From CAYOUV01 sp964407265 (lineage in GTDB: Bacteria > Chloroflexota > Anaerolineae > Anaerolineales > Villigracilaceae), in assembly GCA_964407265.1 (NCBI GenBank), contig CAYOUV010000001.1, positions 1-64,000 on the forward strand: a stretch of DNA of 64,000 nt. The letters are read 5' to 3'. This document shows, one piece after another, positions 32,774 through 41,771 of this stretch (positions are counted from its first letter, which is position 1; every line of letters begins with the position of its first letter). Both the position numbers and the translations under genes were made by a program. The notes under the pieces are model-generated. The model was given only the letters and a program-made list of their open reading frames with translations. It ran no database searches and was not told the origin of the DNA.

Positions 32774-32806
32774 GGCACCGCTGCCGCTTGGTTGCTGTGC
32801 CTTTTA
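32774..32806 (+). promoter_or_regulatory. Attenuator-like hairpin in the ABC operon leader
   Basis: GGCACCGC and GCTGTGCC pair with one mismatch (8 positions) around a 12-nt loop and are followed immediately by TTTTATT. It lies between the predicted transcription start and the SD (AAGGAG), so it could act as a leader terminator. The stem is only moderately stable. Confidence 0.4.
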
Positions 32807-32837
32807 TTACGTCAGTTCTGCGGACCAAGGAGTACTC

Positions 32838-33767
32838 ATGATCAAAGTCGAAGGACTAACAAAGGACTATGGCGCGCGCCGCGCCATTGACAGCTTGAGT
32901 TTCGAGGCCGAGCAAGGGGAAATCCTGGGCTTTCTCGGCCCAAATGGCGCCGGTAAAACGACCACCATGCGGATCTTAACCGGATATATGCCTCCTACCA
33001 GCGGACAGGCAACTGTAGCAGGATATGATGTCGTGGCAGAATCGCTGGAAGTACGCCGTCGGGTTGGCTACCTGCCGGAAACCGTCCCCCTTTATACCGA
33101 CATGACGGTCTTCGATTATCTGAAGTTCATGGCCGACCTGAGGCACCTGCCCAATGCAGAAGAACGCGCCGACGATGTCTTGGAAATGGTTGGTTTGGAG
33201 GAACGCGCGGAAGGTTATATCGGTAACCTCTCAAAAGGTATGCGCCAGCGCGTCGGATTAGCCCAGGCTTTACTTCATCGGCCGGAAGTGCTGATCCTGG
33301 ACGAGCCAACCATCGGTCTCGATCCGGCTCAAGTGGTGGATGTACGGAAAATGATCCGCGAAGTCGGTAAAGAGCGAACGGTTTTGTTGTCCACACACAT
33401 TTTGACCGAAGCGCAACAAATTTGCGACCGGGTATTGATCATCAACCAGGGTCACATTATTGCTGAGGATACGCCGGAAAACCTTCAAGCTCGTCTGGTT
33501 GGAGCCGAAACCGCCCTTTTACGTGTACGCGGTGACAGTGACGAGCTGGCAGGCAAAATTCGAAAAATTCAGGGCATTCAGAATGTAAACGCAAAACCTG
33601 ATGGCTCGCTTGAATTTCAATTTGCACCCGGTCAGGATGTTCGCCCCGAGGTGGCCAGAATTGCAATCAAATCCGGCTATGATTTGCTGGAGCTGCGCCA
33701 GGTCGGGATGAGTCTGGAGGAAATTTTCCTTGAATTGACCCGAGACAACGCGTCTTCCGAGAAATAA
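32838..33767 (+). CDS. ABC transporter ATP-binding protein (Gld-type / ABC-2)
   Basis: A 309-residue ATPase with Walker A GPNGAGKT (34-41), signature LSKGMRQR (131-138), Walker B LILDEP (152-157) and switch H (STHILTEA). The C-terminal extension (about 230-309) is typical of ABC-2 export ATPases. It is followed 10 bp later by the matching permease, then by GldG-like and DUF4340 genes. This gene order is that of the GldA/GldF/GldG-type system known from gliding Bacteroidetes and found in many bacteria without gliding. AAGGAG precedes the ATG. Substrate unknown. Confidence 0.9.
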   Translation: MIKVEGLTKDYGARRAIDSLSFEAEQGEILGFLGPNGAGKTTTMRILTGYMPPTSGQATVAGYDVVAESLEVRRRVGYLPETVPLYTDMTVFDYLKFMADLRHLPNAEERADDVLEMVGLEERAEGYIGNLSKGMRQRVGLAQALLHRPEVLILDEPTIGLDPAQVVDVRKMIREVGKERTVLLSTHILTEAQQICDRVLIINQGHIIAEDTPENLQARLVGAETALLRVRGDSDELAGKIRKIQGIQNVNAKPDGSLEFQFAPGQDVRPEVARIAIKSGYDLLELRQVGMSLEEIFLELTRDNASSEK

Positions 33768-33777
33768 CGAGGTCACC

Positions 33778-34524
33778 ATGCGTAATATTTGGACCATAGC
33801 ACGACGAGAATATAAACTCAACTTCATCAGCCCGATTGCTTATGTCGTAGCCTTCCTGATCCTGATCACCCTGGGCGTTCTGTTTACGCTCAATGTTTGG
33901 TTCTTTACCCAAAACGCTTTCTCTGCTCCGGGCTCTGCACCAGACGCCACCATCATCACCGGACCCTTCGTGTTCCTGCTGGTACTTTCTGCTCCGGCAC
34001 TGACCATGCGCTTGCTTGCCGACGAACAGCGCATGGGTACAATGGAGCTGCTTCTGACTGCGCCATTACGAGACTGGGAAATTGTTGTAGGAAAATGGTT
34101 GGGCGCATTTCTGTTCCTGCTCACCATCATTCTCGTCAGCCTGATATTCCCCATTTTATTGAACGGAATGGTATCACCTGGCATCGACCAGGGTTTAATG
34201 GTAGCCGCCTATTTAGGCGTTATCCTGGTTTCGGCTGCATTTCTAGGGATTGGTGTCGGTATATCCGCCTTATTTAGCAATCAGCTGACTGCCTTCTTTG
34301 CCACCCTGGCTGTCATCGTCGTCCTCTGGTGGCTGATCGGCTTTCCGGCGGATGTGGTCCATACCGGCGCTGATTTTTTCCGTTATTTGAGCATGAATGA
34401 ACATTTCTACAATTCATTGAATACAGGCGTAATCAATTTAAGCGACCTGGTTTATTATCTCAGCCTGACTGCCCTGGGTTTGTTCGTTGGCACATCGGCA
34501 GTTGAAATGCGGAGGTGGCGCTAA
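33778..34524 (+). CDS. ABC-2 family permease (GldF-like)
   Basis: A 248-residue membrane protein with about six hydrophobic helices. The N-terminus NIWTIARREYKLNFISPIAY is the usual elbow helix plus first transmembrane segment, and RMGTMELLLTAPLRDWEIVVGKWLGAFLF is the conserved coupling region of this permease group. It forms the membrane channel for the ATPase encoded just upstream. The stop codon TAA overlaps the start codon of the GldG-like gene by 1 nt. Confidence 0.88.
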   Translation: MRNIWTIARREYKLNFISPIAYVVAFLILITLGVLFTLNVWFFTQNAFSAPGSAPDATIITGPFVFLLVLSAPALTMRLLADEQRMGTMELLLTAPLRDWEIVVGKWLGAFLFLLTIILVSLIFPILLNGMVSPGIDQGLMVAAYLGVILVSAAFLGIGVGISALFSNQLTAFFATLAVIVVLWWLIGFPADVVHTGADFFRYLSMNEHFYNSLNTGVINLSDLVYYLSLTALGLFVGTSAVEMRRWR

Positions 34525-36107
34525 TGAAGTCGGCGAATCGTTTCGCTTGGATCGGTCTCTTGGTCTCGGGGCTGGCCTTGCTGGCCACCATCCTGCTCGG
34601 GATCGTCAGGGCCCTGGCAACCTTTGGGATTCTCGCCTCAGTAAATATCAAGTCGACAAATATCGCCCTGAGTATCAGTGCGGCCCTGGTTGTAGTTGGT
34701 CTGGCTTCATACGTCCTGCTTGTCCCCGACAAGGTGCGGCAGTTTTTAACTGGACGCCAGGCCCGCTATGGCAGCAATTCCCTGATTATGATCCTGGCGT
34801 TTGTTGGCATCTTGATCGTCGTAAACGTCTTGGTTTTCCAACATCCTCAACGCTGGGACCTGACGGAAAACCAGCAACACACACTCGCTCCCGAAACACT
34901 GGATGCGCTCAAATCACTTCCAGACAACGTTACAGCCCTGGCATTCTTTTCACAGAACCGCTCGACTGATACCGCACGCACATTGCTAAATGACCTCAAG
35001 GCCAACAGTAACGGGAAATTTGATTACAAATTCATAGATCCCGAACTCGATCCGCTGGCAGCCCGTCAGGCTGGCGTCACCGGTGATGGCAAGATCGTCC
35101 TGGAGATGGGAAATCAAAAGGAGATCGCCGCGCTTGCTTCCGAGCAAGAAATTGTTTCGGCAATGATCCGCTTGATCAACCCGGAATCCAAAGCAGTTTA
35201 CTTCCTGACCGGTCACGGTGAGCGAGACGTCAACAACACCGGAGATACATCGATCACGCGCGCCCGCAGCACGTTAGTCAACAAAAACTATCAGGTCAAG
35301 ACTCTTAACCTGTTGGCTGAGAACAAAATCCCGGAAGATGCAAAAGCCATCGTTATTGCCGGTCCGATGCAGCCGCTTTCCGATCAAGAAATCAGTTTGC
35401 TAAAAGATTTTCTGGCCAAGGGCGGTGGGTTGATCGTAATGGAAGATCCGACTATTTTGACAAAATTCAATGGCGCAACTGATCCGCTCGCAGAAATGCT
35501 CAACCGGGATTGGGGAATCACGCTCAATAACGACCTGGTTGTCGATCCGAGTTCCCAGAATTACGCTTATGCGATCGCCTATCAATACGCCAAACATCCG
35601 ATAACCCAGAAGTTGAATGGTGTCGTGACATTCTTCCCGTTCGCACGCAGCCTACAAACTGACTCTTCACCTGAAAACACTACCCAGACCGCTCTGATCC
35701 AAACCGTACCGAATGCCTGGGGTGAAACCGACTTTCAGGGATTGCAGAATAAACAAATCCCTGAATTCAATCAAGACCAAGATATTCAAGGTCCTGTCAA
35801 TCTGGCGTTTGCGGTGCAGGATTCAAAGACCAATGCTCGCCTGGTCGTTTTTGGTAATTCTTCCTTTATCAGTGACCAGTATTTTGACACGTATGGAAAT
35901 GGCGATTTATTCGTAAACACGATTGACTGGACAGTCGGACAGGAAGCGTTAATCAATATCACTCCCAAACAGCCTGTCCAGCGCACCTTCCAGGTTCCTT
36001 CCGAATTTAAACTGGTTGGCGACTCGTTGACAGCTATCTGCATTCTTCCAGGATTGGTTCTCCTGGGAGCTGTATATGCCTGGATTTCACGGCGCAGAAG
36101 AGGCTAG
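34524..36107 (+). CDS. GldG-like ABC-associated membrane protein
   Basis: A 527-residue protein with three N-terminal hydrophobic helices (about 7-30, 42-65 and 88-110), a large extracytoplasmic region and a final C-terminal helix (about 500-520). The outer region contains the ABC_transp_aux signature: WDLTENQQHTLAPETLDALKSL, FYxRN-like FFSQNRS, YFLTGHGERDV and LVVFGNSSFISDQYF. ATG 34524 was chosen for GGAGG at 8-nt spacing; a GTG three codons upstream is inside the permease gene. It is predicted to extend the transporter into the envelope. Confidence 0.87.
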   Translation: MKSANRFAWIGLLVSGLALLATILLGIVRALATFGILASVNIKSTNIALSISAALVVVGLASYVLLVPDKVRQFLTGRQARYGSNSLIMILAFVGILIVVNVLVFQHPQRWDLTENQQHTLAPETLDALKSLPDNVTALAFFSQNRSTDTARTLLNDLKANSNGKFDYKFIDPELDPLAARQAGVTGDGKIVLEMGNQKEIAALASEQEIVSAMIRLINPESKAVYFLTGHGERDVNNTGDTSITRARSTLVNKNYQVKTLNLLAENKIPEDAKAIVIAGPMQPLSDQEISLLKDFLAKGGGLIVMEDPTILTKFNGATDPLAEMLNRDWGITLNNDLVVDPSSQNYAYAIAYQYAKHPITQKLNGVVTFFPFARSLQTDSSPENTTQTALIQTVPNAWGETDFQGLQNKQIPEFNQDQDIQGPVNLAFAVQDSKTNARLVVFGNSSFISDQYFDTYGNGDLFVNTIDWTVGQEALINITPKQPVQRTFQVPSEFKLVGDSLTAICILPGLVLLGAVYAWISRRRRG

Positions 36108-36109
36108 AA

Positions 36110-36766
36110 ATGATTCGCCGATCCACGGTAATTCTGTTATTCATTTTGGCTGCACTGGTTGGTCTGGCATGGTTCCTAAATCATCCCCAAACGCCCGACC
36201 AAGGCACGCCCACCCCAACTTCATCGTCGGCCTATTTGTTCACCCCGCAGGATGGCGTTGTCAACTCAATAAAAATTGTGAGCAAGGATGGTCAAAGCGT
36301 TGACCTGGAACGCAATCAAGATGGTACCTGGACAATCACGCAACCTCAAATGGGGCCGGCGGACGCTGGTTTGTCCGAATCATCAGCCACACAGGTCACT
36401 ACTTTAAGCGTGGTTAACTCACTTGAGGGCGGGAACGCCGCTCCAGAAGCACTGGGTTTAAAGGATCCAAGTTACACTTTTACCTTTAAATTCGCCAGCG
36501 GAAAACAAGCTAGCCTAACAGTTGGCGATCAAACACCGATCGGCTCGGGTTACTATGCGCAACTGGATAATAATCCAGCAGTGATCGTTGACAAAAACGG
36601 GATCGAATCCCTATTGATGTTATTGAAAACCCCGCCGTATGCCTTGACTGCAACTCCAACTGAAGGTCCAACGGAATTACCTACGCTGGAAACAGCAACC
36701 ACTCTTCCGGATCCTGGCACTCCCGAAACCACCCCATCCCCAGAACCGGCGACAACTGTGCCTTAA
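36110..36766 (+). CDS. DUF4340 domain protein
   Basis: A 218-residue membrane-anchored protein: N-terminal helix (about 5-25), a short Thr/Pro linker, then a DUF4340 beta-repeat domain (about 40-175) with the typical SIKIVSKDGQSVDLERNQDGTWTITQP and YTFTFKFASGKQASLTVGDQTPIGSGYYAQLD segments. The last 40 residues are a Thr/Pro/Glu-rich tail. DUF4340 proteins regularly accompany GldG-type ABC systems and are the last gene of the operon here, 2 bp after the GldG-like gene. Function within the complex is unknown. Confidence 0.85.
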   Translation: MIRRSTVILLFILAALVGLAWFLNHPQTPDQGTPTPTSSSAYLFTPQDGVVNSIKIVSKDGQSVDLERNQDGTWTITQPQMGPADAGLSESSATQVTTLSVVNSLEGGNAAPEALGLKDPSYTFTFKFASGKQASLTVGDQTPIGSGYYAQLDNNPAVIVDKNGIESLLMLLKTPPYALTATPTEGPTELPTLETATTLPDPGTPETTPSPEPATTVP

Positions 36767-36798
36767 GACACCAAAATACTATCAAGTACGAAAAGGAC

Positions 36799-36827
36799 TT
36801 GATTTTGCGTCTAAAAGAGTGTATTCT
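36799..36827 (+). promoter_or_regulatory. Promoter candidate for rpoD
   Basis: TTGATT (36799-36804), a 17-nt spacer and TATTCT (36822-36827). The predicted start near 36834 leaves a leader of about 30 nt before the rpoD ATG. Confidence 0.6.
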
Positions 36828-36864
36828 CATTTCAGTAGCTTAAATTAAAGGATGTGTCTATCGA

Positions 36865-38076
36865 ATGGACATGGAGAAAATTCTTATCGTTGAAGAAGAA
36901 GAAGAATATCCGGCAATTGCGCGCTTGATCGATTTGGGGCGGCAGAAAACCTACGTAACAATTGACGATATTCTACATTTCTTCCCAGAAGCTGAGCAAG
37001 ATGTTGAACAGCTAGAGGAGGCGTTTGCCGCGCTCCTAAGTGCAGGTATTCCATTTGTAGAAGATGCGGTGGCTAGCGAACCTTCCGAGGACGAGCTCGC
37101 AGCAGTAGAGGAAGACGAGCAGGAGCACGAACAAGAAATTGCTCTGGACGATTACCTGGCTAATATCGATACGGATGATACGATTGGTCTGTATCTCAAG
37201 GAAGTTAGCCGCGTACCGCTTCTCACTGCCGAAGAAGAAGTAGAACTCGCCCAACGGATCGAACGTGGACGCCTGGCTCGCGAAGAGCTAGCCAAGGGAA
37301 ATGTCAGCCCACGGCGCCGCCAGGAGCTGCGACGACTGATCGAAGATGGATGGGCTGCTCGTGAGCATCTGATCACAGCCAACTCCCGCCTGGTCATCAG
37401 CGTCGCCAAGAAATACATGGGACGTGGGGTACCTTTCCTGGACTTAATCCAGGAGGGCAACATCGGCTTGATCCGCGCCACTAAAAAATTCGATTACCGT
37501 CGCGGGCACAAGTTCAGCACATACGCCACCTGGTGGATTCGACAGGCTGTGACACGTGCCATCGCCGATCAAGGTCGCACCATCCGTGTACCGGTTCACA
37601 TGGGCGATCAGATCAACAAATTACTGCGCGTGCAGCACCAGTTAACACAACGTCTTGGGCGCGAACCAACCGTCGAAGAACTGGCCGAAGCCCTGGAAGT
37701 TCCGCCCAAAAAGGTTGAGAACATGATCCAGGTCGCCCGGCGGCCGCTCTCGCTGGAGACCCCGACCGATGATGAAGAAGATTCGGTCCTGGGAGATTTT
37801 ATCGAGGACGACGAAGCTCCCCCACCTGATGACACCGCGACCTATAATCTATTGCGGGAACACCTGACTGAGGTACTCAACGGGTTGCCCCCACGCGAAG
37901 TCCGCATACTGCAATTACGCTATGGCCTCCTGGATGGACAAGCATATACGCTCGAAGAAGTCGGCCGCAAGATGGGCGTCACGCGCGAACGTGTCCGCCA
38001 GATTGAAGCCCAGGCCTTGAGCCGGCTGCGACATCCTTCCATTCGGCGAAAATTGCGTGACTATTTGGGCGAGTAA
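36865..38076 (+). CDS. rpoD: Primary RNA polymerase sigma factor (RpoD/SigA)
   Basis: A 403-residue group 1/2 sigma-70 factor. The N-terminal 105 residues include a run of glutamates (VEEEEEY, EEDEQEHEQE) resembling a short sigma 1.1. Region 1.2 begins DTDDTIGLYLKEVSRVPLLTAEEE. Region 2 has NSRLVISVAKKYMGRGVPFLDLIQEGNIGLIRATKKFDYRRGHKFSTYATWWIRQAVTRAI, with the -10 recognition helix intact; region 3 follows, and region 4 ends with VTRERVRQIEAQALSRLRHP, the -35 binding helix. The N-terminal non-conserved segment is shorter than in E. coli. The gene has its own promoter and terminator. Confidence 0.95.
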   Translation: MDMEKILIVEEEEEYPAIARLIDLGRQKTYVTIDDILHFFPEAEQDVEQLEEAFAALLSAGIPFVEDAVASEPSEDELAAVEEDEQEHEQEIALDDYLANIDTDDTIGLYLKEVSRVPLLTAEEEVELAQRIERGRLAREELAKGNVSPRRRQELRRLIEDGWAAREHLITANSRLVISVAKKYMGRGVPFLDLIQEGNIGLIRATKKFDYRRGHKFSTYATWWIRQAVTRAIADQGRTIRVPVHMGDQINKLLRVQHQLTQRLGREPTVEELAEALEVPPKKVENMIQVARRPLSLETPTDDEEDSVLGDFIEDDEAPPPDDTATYNLLREHLTEVLNGLPPREVRILQLRYGLLDGQAYTLEEVGRKMGVTRERVRQIEAQALSRLRHPSIRRKLRDYLGE

Positions 38077-38090
38077 AATAATCAAGAGCA

Positions 38091-38122
38091 AAAATAGCGA
38101 CACCCTTTGGTGTCGCTATTTT
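38091..38122 (+). terminator. Terminator after rpoD
   Basis: AAAATAGCGACACC and GGTGTCGCTATTTT make a perfect 14-bp stem with a CTTT loop; the 3' arm ends in the T-run. The hairpin overlaps the apparent start of a longer frame of the next gene, which supports its shorter start. Confidence 0.93.
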
Positions 38123-38135
38123 GTTATTGCATAAT

Positions 38136-38141
38136 TATACT
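38136..38141 (+). promoter_or_regulatory. Candidate -10 box (TATACT) 7 nt before the 38149 ATG
   Basis: TATACT followed by TATGAGT and ATG at 38149, with no SD. Transcription starting about 7 nt after the box would begin at the ATG, consistent with the leaderless layout elsewhere. Confidence 0.5.
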
Positions 38142-38148
38142 TATGAGT

Positions 38149-39627
38149 ATGACGCAAAGGGATCTCCCGTCTTTCTTTCCCCGATTCCGTGACATTATCT
38201 TTTTCACGGTATTCACCAGCATTCTTTTTCTCGGCCCCCGTATGCTCAGCATCGACAGCGATCTGGGACGCCATCTGACAGTTGGGAGATACATTCTCAA
38301 CCATCACCTTATTCCGACTCACGACTTATTTTCATATACATTAAACGGTCAGGCCCGCCCGCCGTACGAGTGGCTTTCACAGGTATTTTTTGCGCTTACT
38401 TTCAACCTGGCGGGGCTGGATGGGGATATCTTGCTTAGCGCGCTGGTCATTGCATCCACATTTGCGATTGTCTACACAGACACAACGCAGCGTAGCGGGC
38501 AACCACTGACTGCTCTTGGCTTGACGCTATTGGCAGCCGTCGCGGGTAGCCTGCACTGGCTCCCTCGCCCACACATTTTTACATTCGTATTGCTGGCAAT
38601 CTGGCTGGAACGACTGGAAAAATTGAGGAAAGGCGATCCGGTTCCACTGTGGCCATTTTTTTTACTAATGTTAGGCTGGGCAAATCTACATGGCGGCTTT
38701 GTTTTTGGCTTATTAGCATGGGCAGCATACTTAGCCGGTTGGTCCTGGGACTTTCTCCGAGGTAAGGGAAGATCCACAATAGAATTGGGTAAAAAATTGC
38801 TCATGGTTGGATTACTCTCTCTACTGGCTTCAATTATCACACCTGATGGCTGGAAAAATTGGATTGCCGTCTTAAGCAATAACAGTCGCTTCATATTAAG
38901 CCGGACTGCGGAAACCATGCCTCCAGCTTTTTCTCTCCCAAACACCTGGCCCTATTTGTTTCTCTTGCTTCTTAGTGTGATCCAATTGCTTCGAAAGCGT
39001 CTATCGGCAGCGCATGGTTTTCTGCTACTGGGGCTGACTATCACAAGTTTGTTAATGGCCAGAAATATCCCGATCTTTGCCATTGCTGCTTGCCCGATAT
39101 TAGCCGAATCTATACGCGCAGTCCCGGACCGGATAAAACTCTGGAAATCAGTCGAATCTGTCTTTGCCGAGATACATTTTTCATCGCACAATATCGCCTG
39201 GCCGATCGTCGTAACTCTAAGCGCCACCATATTCTTTGGTGCGCATTACGCTGTTTCAGGTAAATCTTTTAACCAATTCAATCCGGTTGTATTTCCTGAC
39301 AAAGCCGTCAATTGGTTAATGGAAAATCCCCAGAACGGAAACATGTTCAATGAATTTAATTGGGGAGGCTATATACTGTATCGCTTATGGCCTCAAGAGC
39401 TTGTTTTCCTTGACAGCCAGACTGATTTCTATGGCGAAACGCTTGTACGCGAGTACGAGCAGACCATCCTTGCAAAATATGGTTGGGAGGATATCCTTAG
39501 CCGCTATAACGTAACCTGGGCGATCATTCCGCCAAATTCACCACTTTCACAAGCTTTACAAACTGATGAACATTGGCAAGTCTTATATCACGATAACACC
39601 GCGATCATTCTAAGGCAAAGCCCCTAA
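38149..39627 (+). CDS. Polytopic membrane protein, GT-C-like
   Basis: A 492-residue protein with about nine to ten hydrophobic helices and a soluble C-terminal domain (about 390-490). The first outer loop holds SIDSDLGRHLTVGRYILNHHLIPTHDLFSYT, with acidic residues in the place where GT-C glycosyltransferases keep their catalytic Asp, and a WLPRPHIF segment follows. The C-terminal part includes NEFNWGGYILYRLWPQELVFLDSQTDFYGE. Enzymatic activity is inferred from architecture only. A frame extending upstream to 38107 overlaps the rpoD terminator and was not used; an ATG at 38143 is the alternative start. Confidence 0.72.
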   Translation: MTQRDLPSFFPRFRDIIFFTVFTSILFLGPRMLSIDSDLGRHLTVGRYILNHHLIPTHDLFSYTLNGQARPPYEWLSQVFFALTFNLAGLDGDILLSALVIASTFAIVYTDTTQRSGQPLTALGLTLLAAVAGSLHWLPRPHIFTFVLLAIWLERLEKLRKGDPVPLWPFFLLMLGWANLHGGFVFGLLAWAAYLAGWSWDFLRGKGRSTIELGKKLLMVGLLSLLASIITPDGWKNWIAVLSNNSRFILSRTAETMPPAFSLPNTWPYLFLLLLSVIQLLRKRLSAAHGFLLLGLTITSLLMARNIPIFAIAACPILAESIRAVPDRIKLWKSVESVFAEIHFSSHNIAWPIVVTLSATIFFGAHYAVSGKSFNQFNPVVFPDKAVNWLMENPQNGNMFNEFNWGGYILYRLWPQELVFLDSQTDFYGETLVREYEQTILAKYGWEDILSRYNVTWAIIPPNSPLSQALQTDEHWQVLYHDNTAIILRQSP

Positions 39628-39650
39628 TTTTATTTCTTCGCTTAGAAACG

Positions 39651-39687
39651 AAAAAGGCTTCCGAGCGAATAACTCGGAAGCCTTTTT
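39651..39687. terminator. Bidirectional terminator between convergent genes
   Basis: AAAAAGGCTTCCGAG and CTCGGAAGCCTTTTT form a perfect 15-bp stem with a 7-nt loop. T-runs on both strands let it serve the GT-C-like gene and the end of the oxidase operon, whose last stop codon abuts it. Confidence 0.93.
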
Positions 39688-41004
39688 CTAGACCAGTGCG
39701 TCGATCATCAGCGCCAAGAAAATAAACGCCAGATACATACTTGACCACCTGTACATTTGCCAGGCCACTTTATTCCCGCCTTTTGTCCAAACGCGCCAGG
39801 CAGCATAGATCAAACCAACTCCAAGCACCAGGGCAGAGATGAGGAACACACTCCCGGTCATCTTGAAAATTGGCATGATGAGCGTTAGTCCGACGAGTTC
39901 GAGCGTATAGACAAAAATCTGCCAACGCGTCTCTTTTTCTCCGCGCACAACCGGTAACATTGGCACACCAGCGCGAGCATAATCCTTGCTGCGGACAATT
40001 GCCAAAGCCCAGAAGTGCGGCGGTGTCCACATAAAGACGATCGCGAACAGGAATAGTGCCGGGATATCCAATCTACCGGTCGCAGCCGCCCATCCAACCA
40101 AGGGCGGGATGGCGCCAGCCCCGCCACCAATCACGATGTTTTGGACAGTCGCCTGCTTGAGTAAAACGCTGTATAGAATCACATAATAGAAAATCCCGGC
40201 CAATGACAGAAAAGCTGCCAGGAGATTGACATAACCAGCCAATACATAAAAGCTGATGATGCACAATGCCAACCCAAAAGCCAGTCCCTCAGCCGGGGTC
40301 ATCCGTTCGCTTGCTAATGGGCGCTTGGCCGTTCGCTGCATGTGCTTGTCTAAATCTCGATCAATATACTGGTTTAGGGCACTGGAACCACCAGCTGCCA
40401 GCGCACCACCGAAAAGGGTCCAAAATGCAAGCGAGAAAGAGGGCCAGGCTTTCCCACCAGCCACCAATCCAGAGAGGGTGGTCATCAACAATAAAGCCAC
40501 GATGATCGGCTTGGTTAAAGCCAGAAAGTCCTTCGAACGCTGACGGATGTCCAATGGAGGGAATTCAACCACCTCGCGTGACAGGAACCCGGTTGCCACA
40601 ACCAATCCCACAAGTGCAATCCACAAAGCGACCGCGGTCAGGGAGTGCAGCACTAACAGGTAAATGGGAAATCCGCGCAAGGTCTGCATCGCGCCAACGA
40701 ATACCTGGGCGAAGTAGAGTATCACTGTCACAGTTGCCAAAGGCAGCAGCACACGGTTATCCCGCAGTGCATGCCAGGCCTGATACAGCAAACTGACCAT
40801 CAACAGGCTGGCGAGTGCTACCATAGCGCGATGGATTAATTGAATCCATCCCAGCGAGCCCTGCGGCACGCAAACAGGCCAACCAACACAGGCAGTCGCC
40901 GCACCGCTGGTGGCCACAATGCGGCCGCCGATGGTCACAAGGAAGACCGCCAGCAGTGTCGCCAGTGCGAGTTTTGAAAAAGCTGAGGAGAGTGAAAACT
41001 TCAT
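39688..41004 (-). CDS. ctaB: Heme O synthase CtaB with N-terminal half-CtaA fusion
   Basis: A 438-residue polytopic protein. Residues about 1-145 form four helices resembling half of heme A synthase: the Cys-containing outer loop (C39 and C45 in ACVGWPVC) and histidines H58 (IHRAM) and H120 (LHSLTA) placed as CtaA heme ligands. Residues about 155-438 are a UbiA-type protoheme IX farnesyltransferase with the N211-x3-D215-x3-D219 prenyl-phosphate motif (NQYIDRDLD) and the YSVLLKQATVQNIVIGG segment. It converts heme B to heme O for the oxidase encoded upstream. The last gene of the cta operon; it overlaps the SURF1 gene by 4 nt. Confidence 0.9.
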   Translation of the reverse strand: MKFSLSSAFSKLALATLLAVFLVTIGGRIVATSGAATACVGWPVCVPQGSLGWIQLIHRAMVALASLLMVSLLYQAWHALRDNRVLLPLATVTVILYFAQVFVGAMQTLRGFPIYLLVLHSLTAVALWIALVGLVVATGFLSREVVEFPPLDIRQRSKDFLALTKPIIVALLLMTTLSGLVAGGKAWPSFSLAFWTLFGGALAAGGSSALNQYIDRDLDKHMQRTAKRPLASERMTPAEGLAFGLALCIISFYVLAGYVNLLAAFLSLAGIFYYVILYSVLLKQATVQNIVIGGGAGAIPPLVGWAAATGRLDIPALFLFAIVFMWTPPHFWALAIVRSKDYARAGVPMLPVVRGEKETRWQIFVYTLELVGLTLIMPIFKMTGSVFLISALVLGVGLIYAAWRVWTKGGNKVAWQMYRWSSMYLAFIFLALMIDALV

Positions 41005-41771
41005 TTTGTTGCCTCCGGTTCTTGCTTACGCAAATAAAACGGGTACCCGACAAACAATATTGTGGCGAACGTGAACCACTGGAAGGCATATCCAAGGTGT
41101 GGCCCTTCAGACAACTCAATCGTTGGCTGATAAGGATAAGGCGGTTCATTCCGGGCCGGGTCGGGATTCGGCTGAATGTAAATTGGTAAAAGCGAGTAGG
41201 GAGTTTGCTGCCCGATTCGCTCAAGGTTGACCACGTTCCAGAAATTCAAACGGGATTGCCCCGCGACCAACTGCGGATCAGGAACGCCACCCATCTCGGC
41301 CTTGGTTTGCCCCAGCCGAATAATTCCCTGCATGGTAATTTGCCCAGGCTGATCATACTTGCGCCAGTCGGCAGGTTGAGCGTTCCCCTCTGCCGGGATC
41401 CAGCCTCGGTCGATGAGAACCGCTGACCCACCATCAGCGAGCAAAAGCGGGGTAATAAGGTGGTATCCGGCTTGAGGAATGCCGTTCTTATCGGTCCAAA
41501 TCTGATTGCGCAATGCAACCTGCTGTGAGAAATCATACGTACCGGTTACTTCAACCGACCGGTATTCCATTGTCGTCAATTCATCCTGTGATTTCGCCTT
41601 CAGCTGCAAAGCAGGCAATGCCCACATAGACTCAACATGGGCATTAAAGGTCCGGCGCTGATGCAAGCGGTCCAGCTGCCAGATACCCAAACGGACGCAG
41701 ACCGCCGCGCCTGCAATGACCAGCAGGGTCGTCCACCACCAGCGACGACTAAAAAATAACTGGAAATTCAT
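41001..41771 (-). CDS. SURF1-family cytochrome oxidase assembly protein
   Basis: A 256-residue protein with one membrane helix at each end (about 11-29 and 230-250) enclosing a periplasmic domain. Family landmarks are the N-terminal LGIWQLDRLHQR, the GTYDFSQQVALRNQ segment, VLIDRGWIPAEG and the C-terminal GYAFQWFTFATILFVGYPFYL. SURF1/Shy1 proteins aid heme A insertion into CtaD. ATG 41771 has an AGAGGTCAGAGA leader, and the longer frame upstream lies in the cupredoxin-like gene. It overlaps its neighbours by 4 nt on both sides. Confidence 0.9.
   Translation of the reverse strand: MNFQLFFSRRWWWTTLLVIAGAAVCVRLGIWQLDRLHQRRTFNAHVESMWALPALQLKAKSQDELTTMEYRSVEVTGTYDFSQQVALRNQIWTDKNGIPQAGYHLITPLLLADGGSAVLIDRGWIPAEGNAQPADWRKYDQPGQITMQGIIRLGQTKAEMGGVPDPQLVAGQSRLNFWNVVNLERIGQQTPYSLLPIYIQPNPDPARNEPPYPYQPTIELSEGPHLGYAFQWFTFATILFVGYPFYLRKQEPEATK

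Noticed and set aside
32838..33767. ModC ATPase for modAB
   Set aside because: This ATPase belongs to the Gld-type operon with its own permease, lacks a ModC-type C-terminal TOBE region and is 19 kb away.
38107..38148. Longer start for the GT-C-like gene after rpoD
   Set aside because: The extension is encoded by the arm of the rpoD terminator hairpin.
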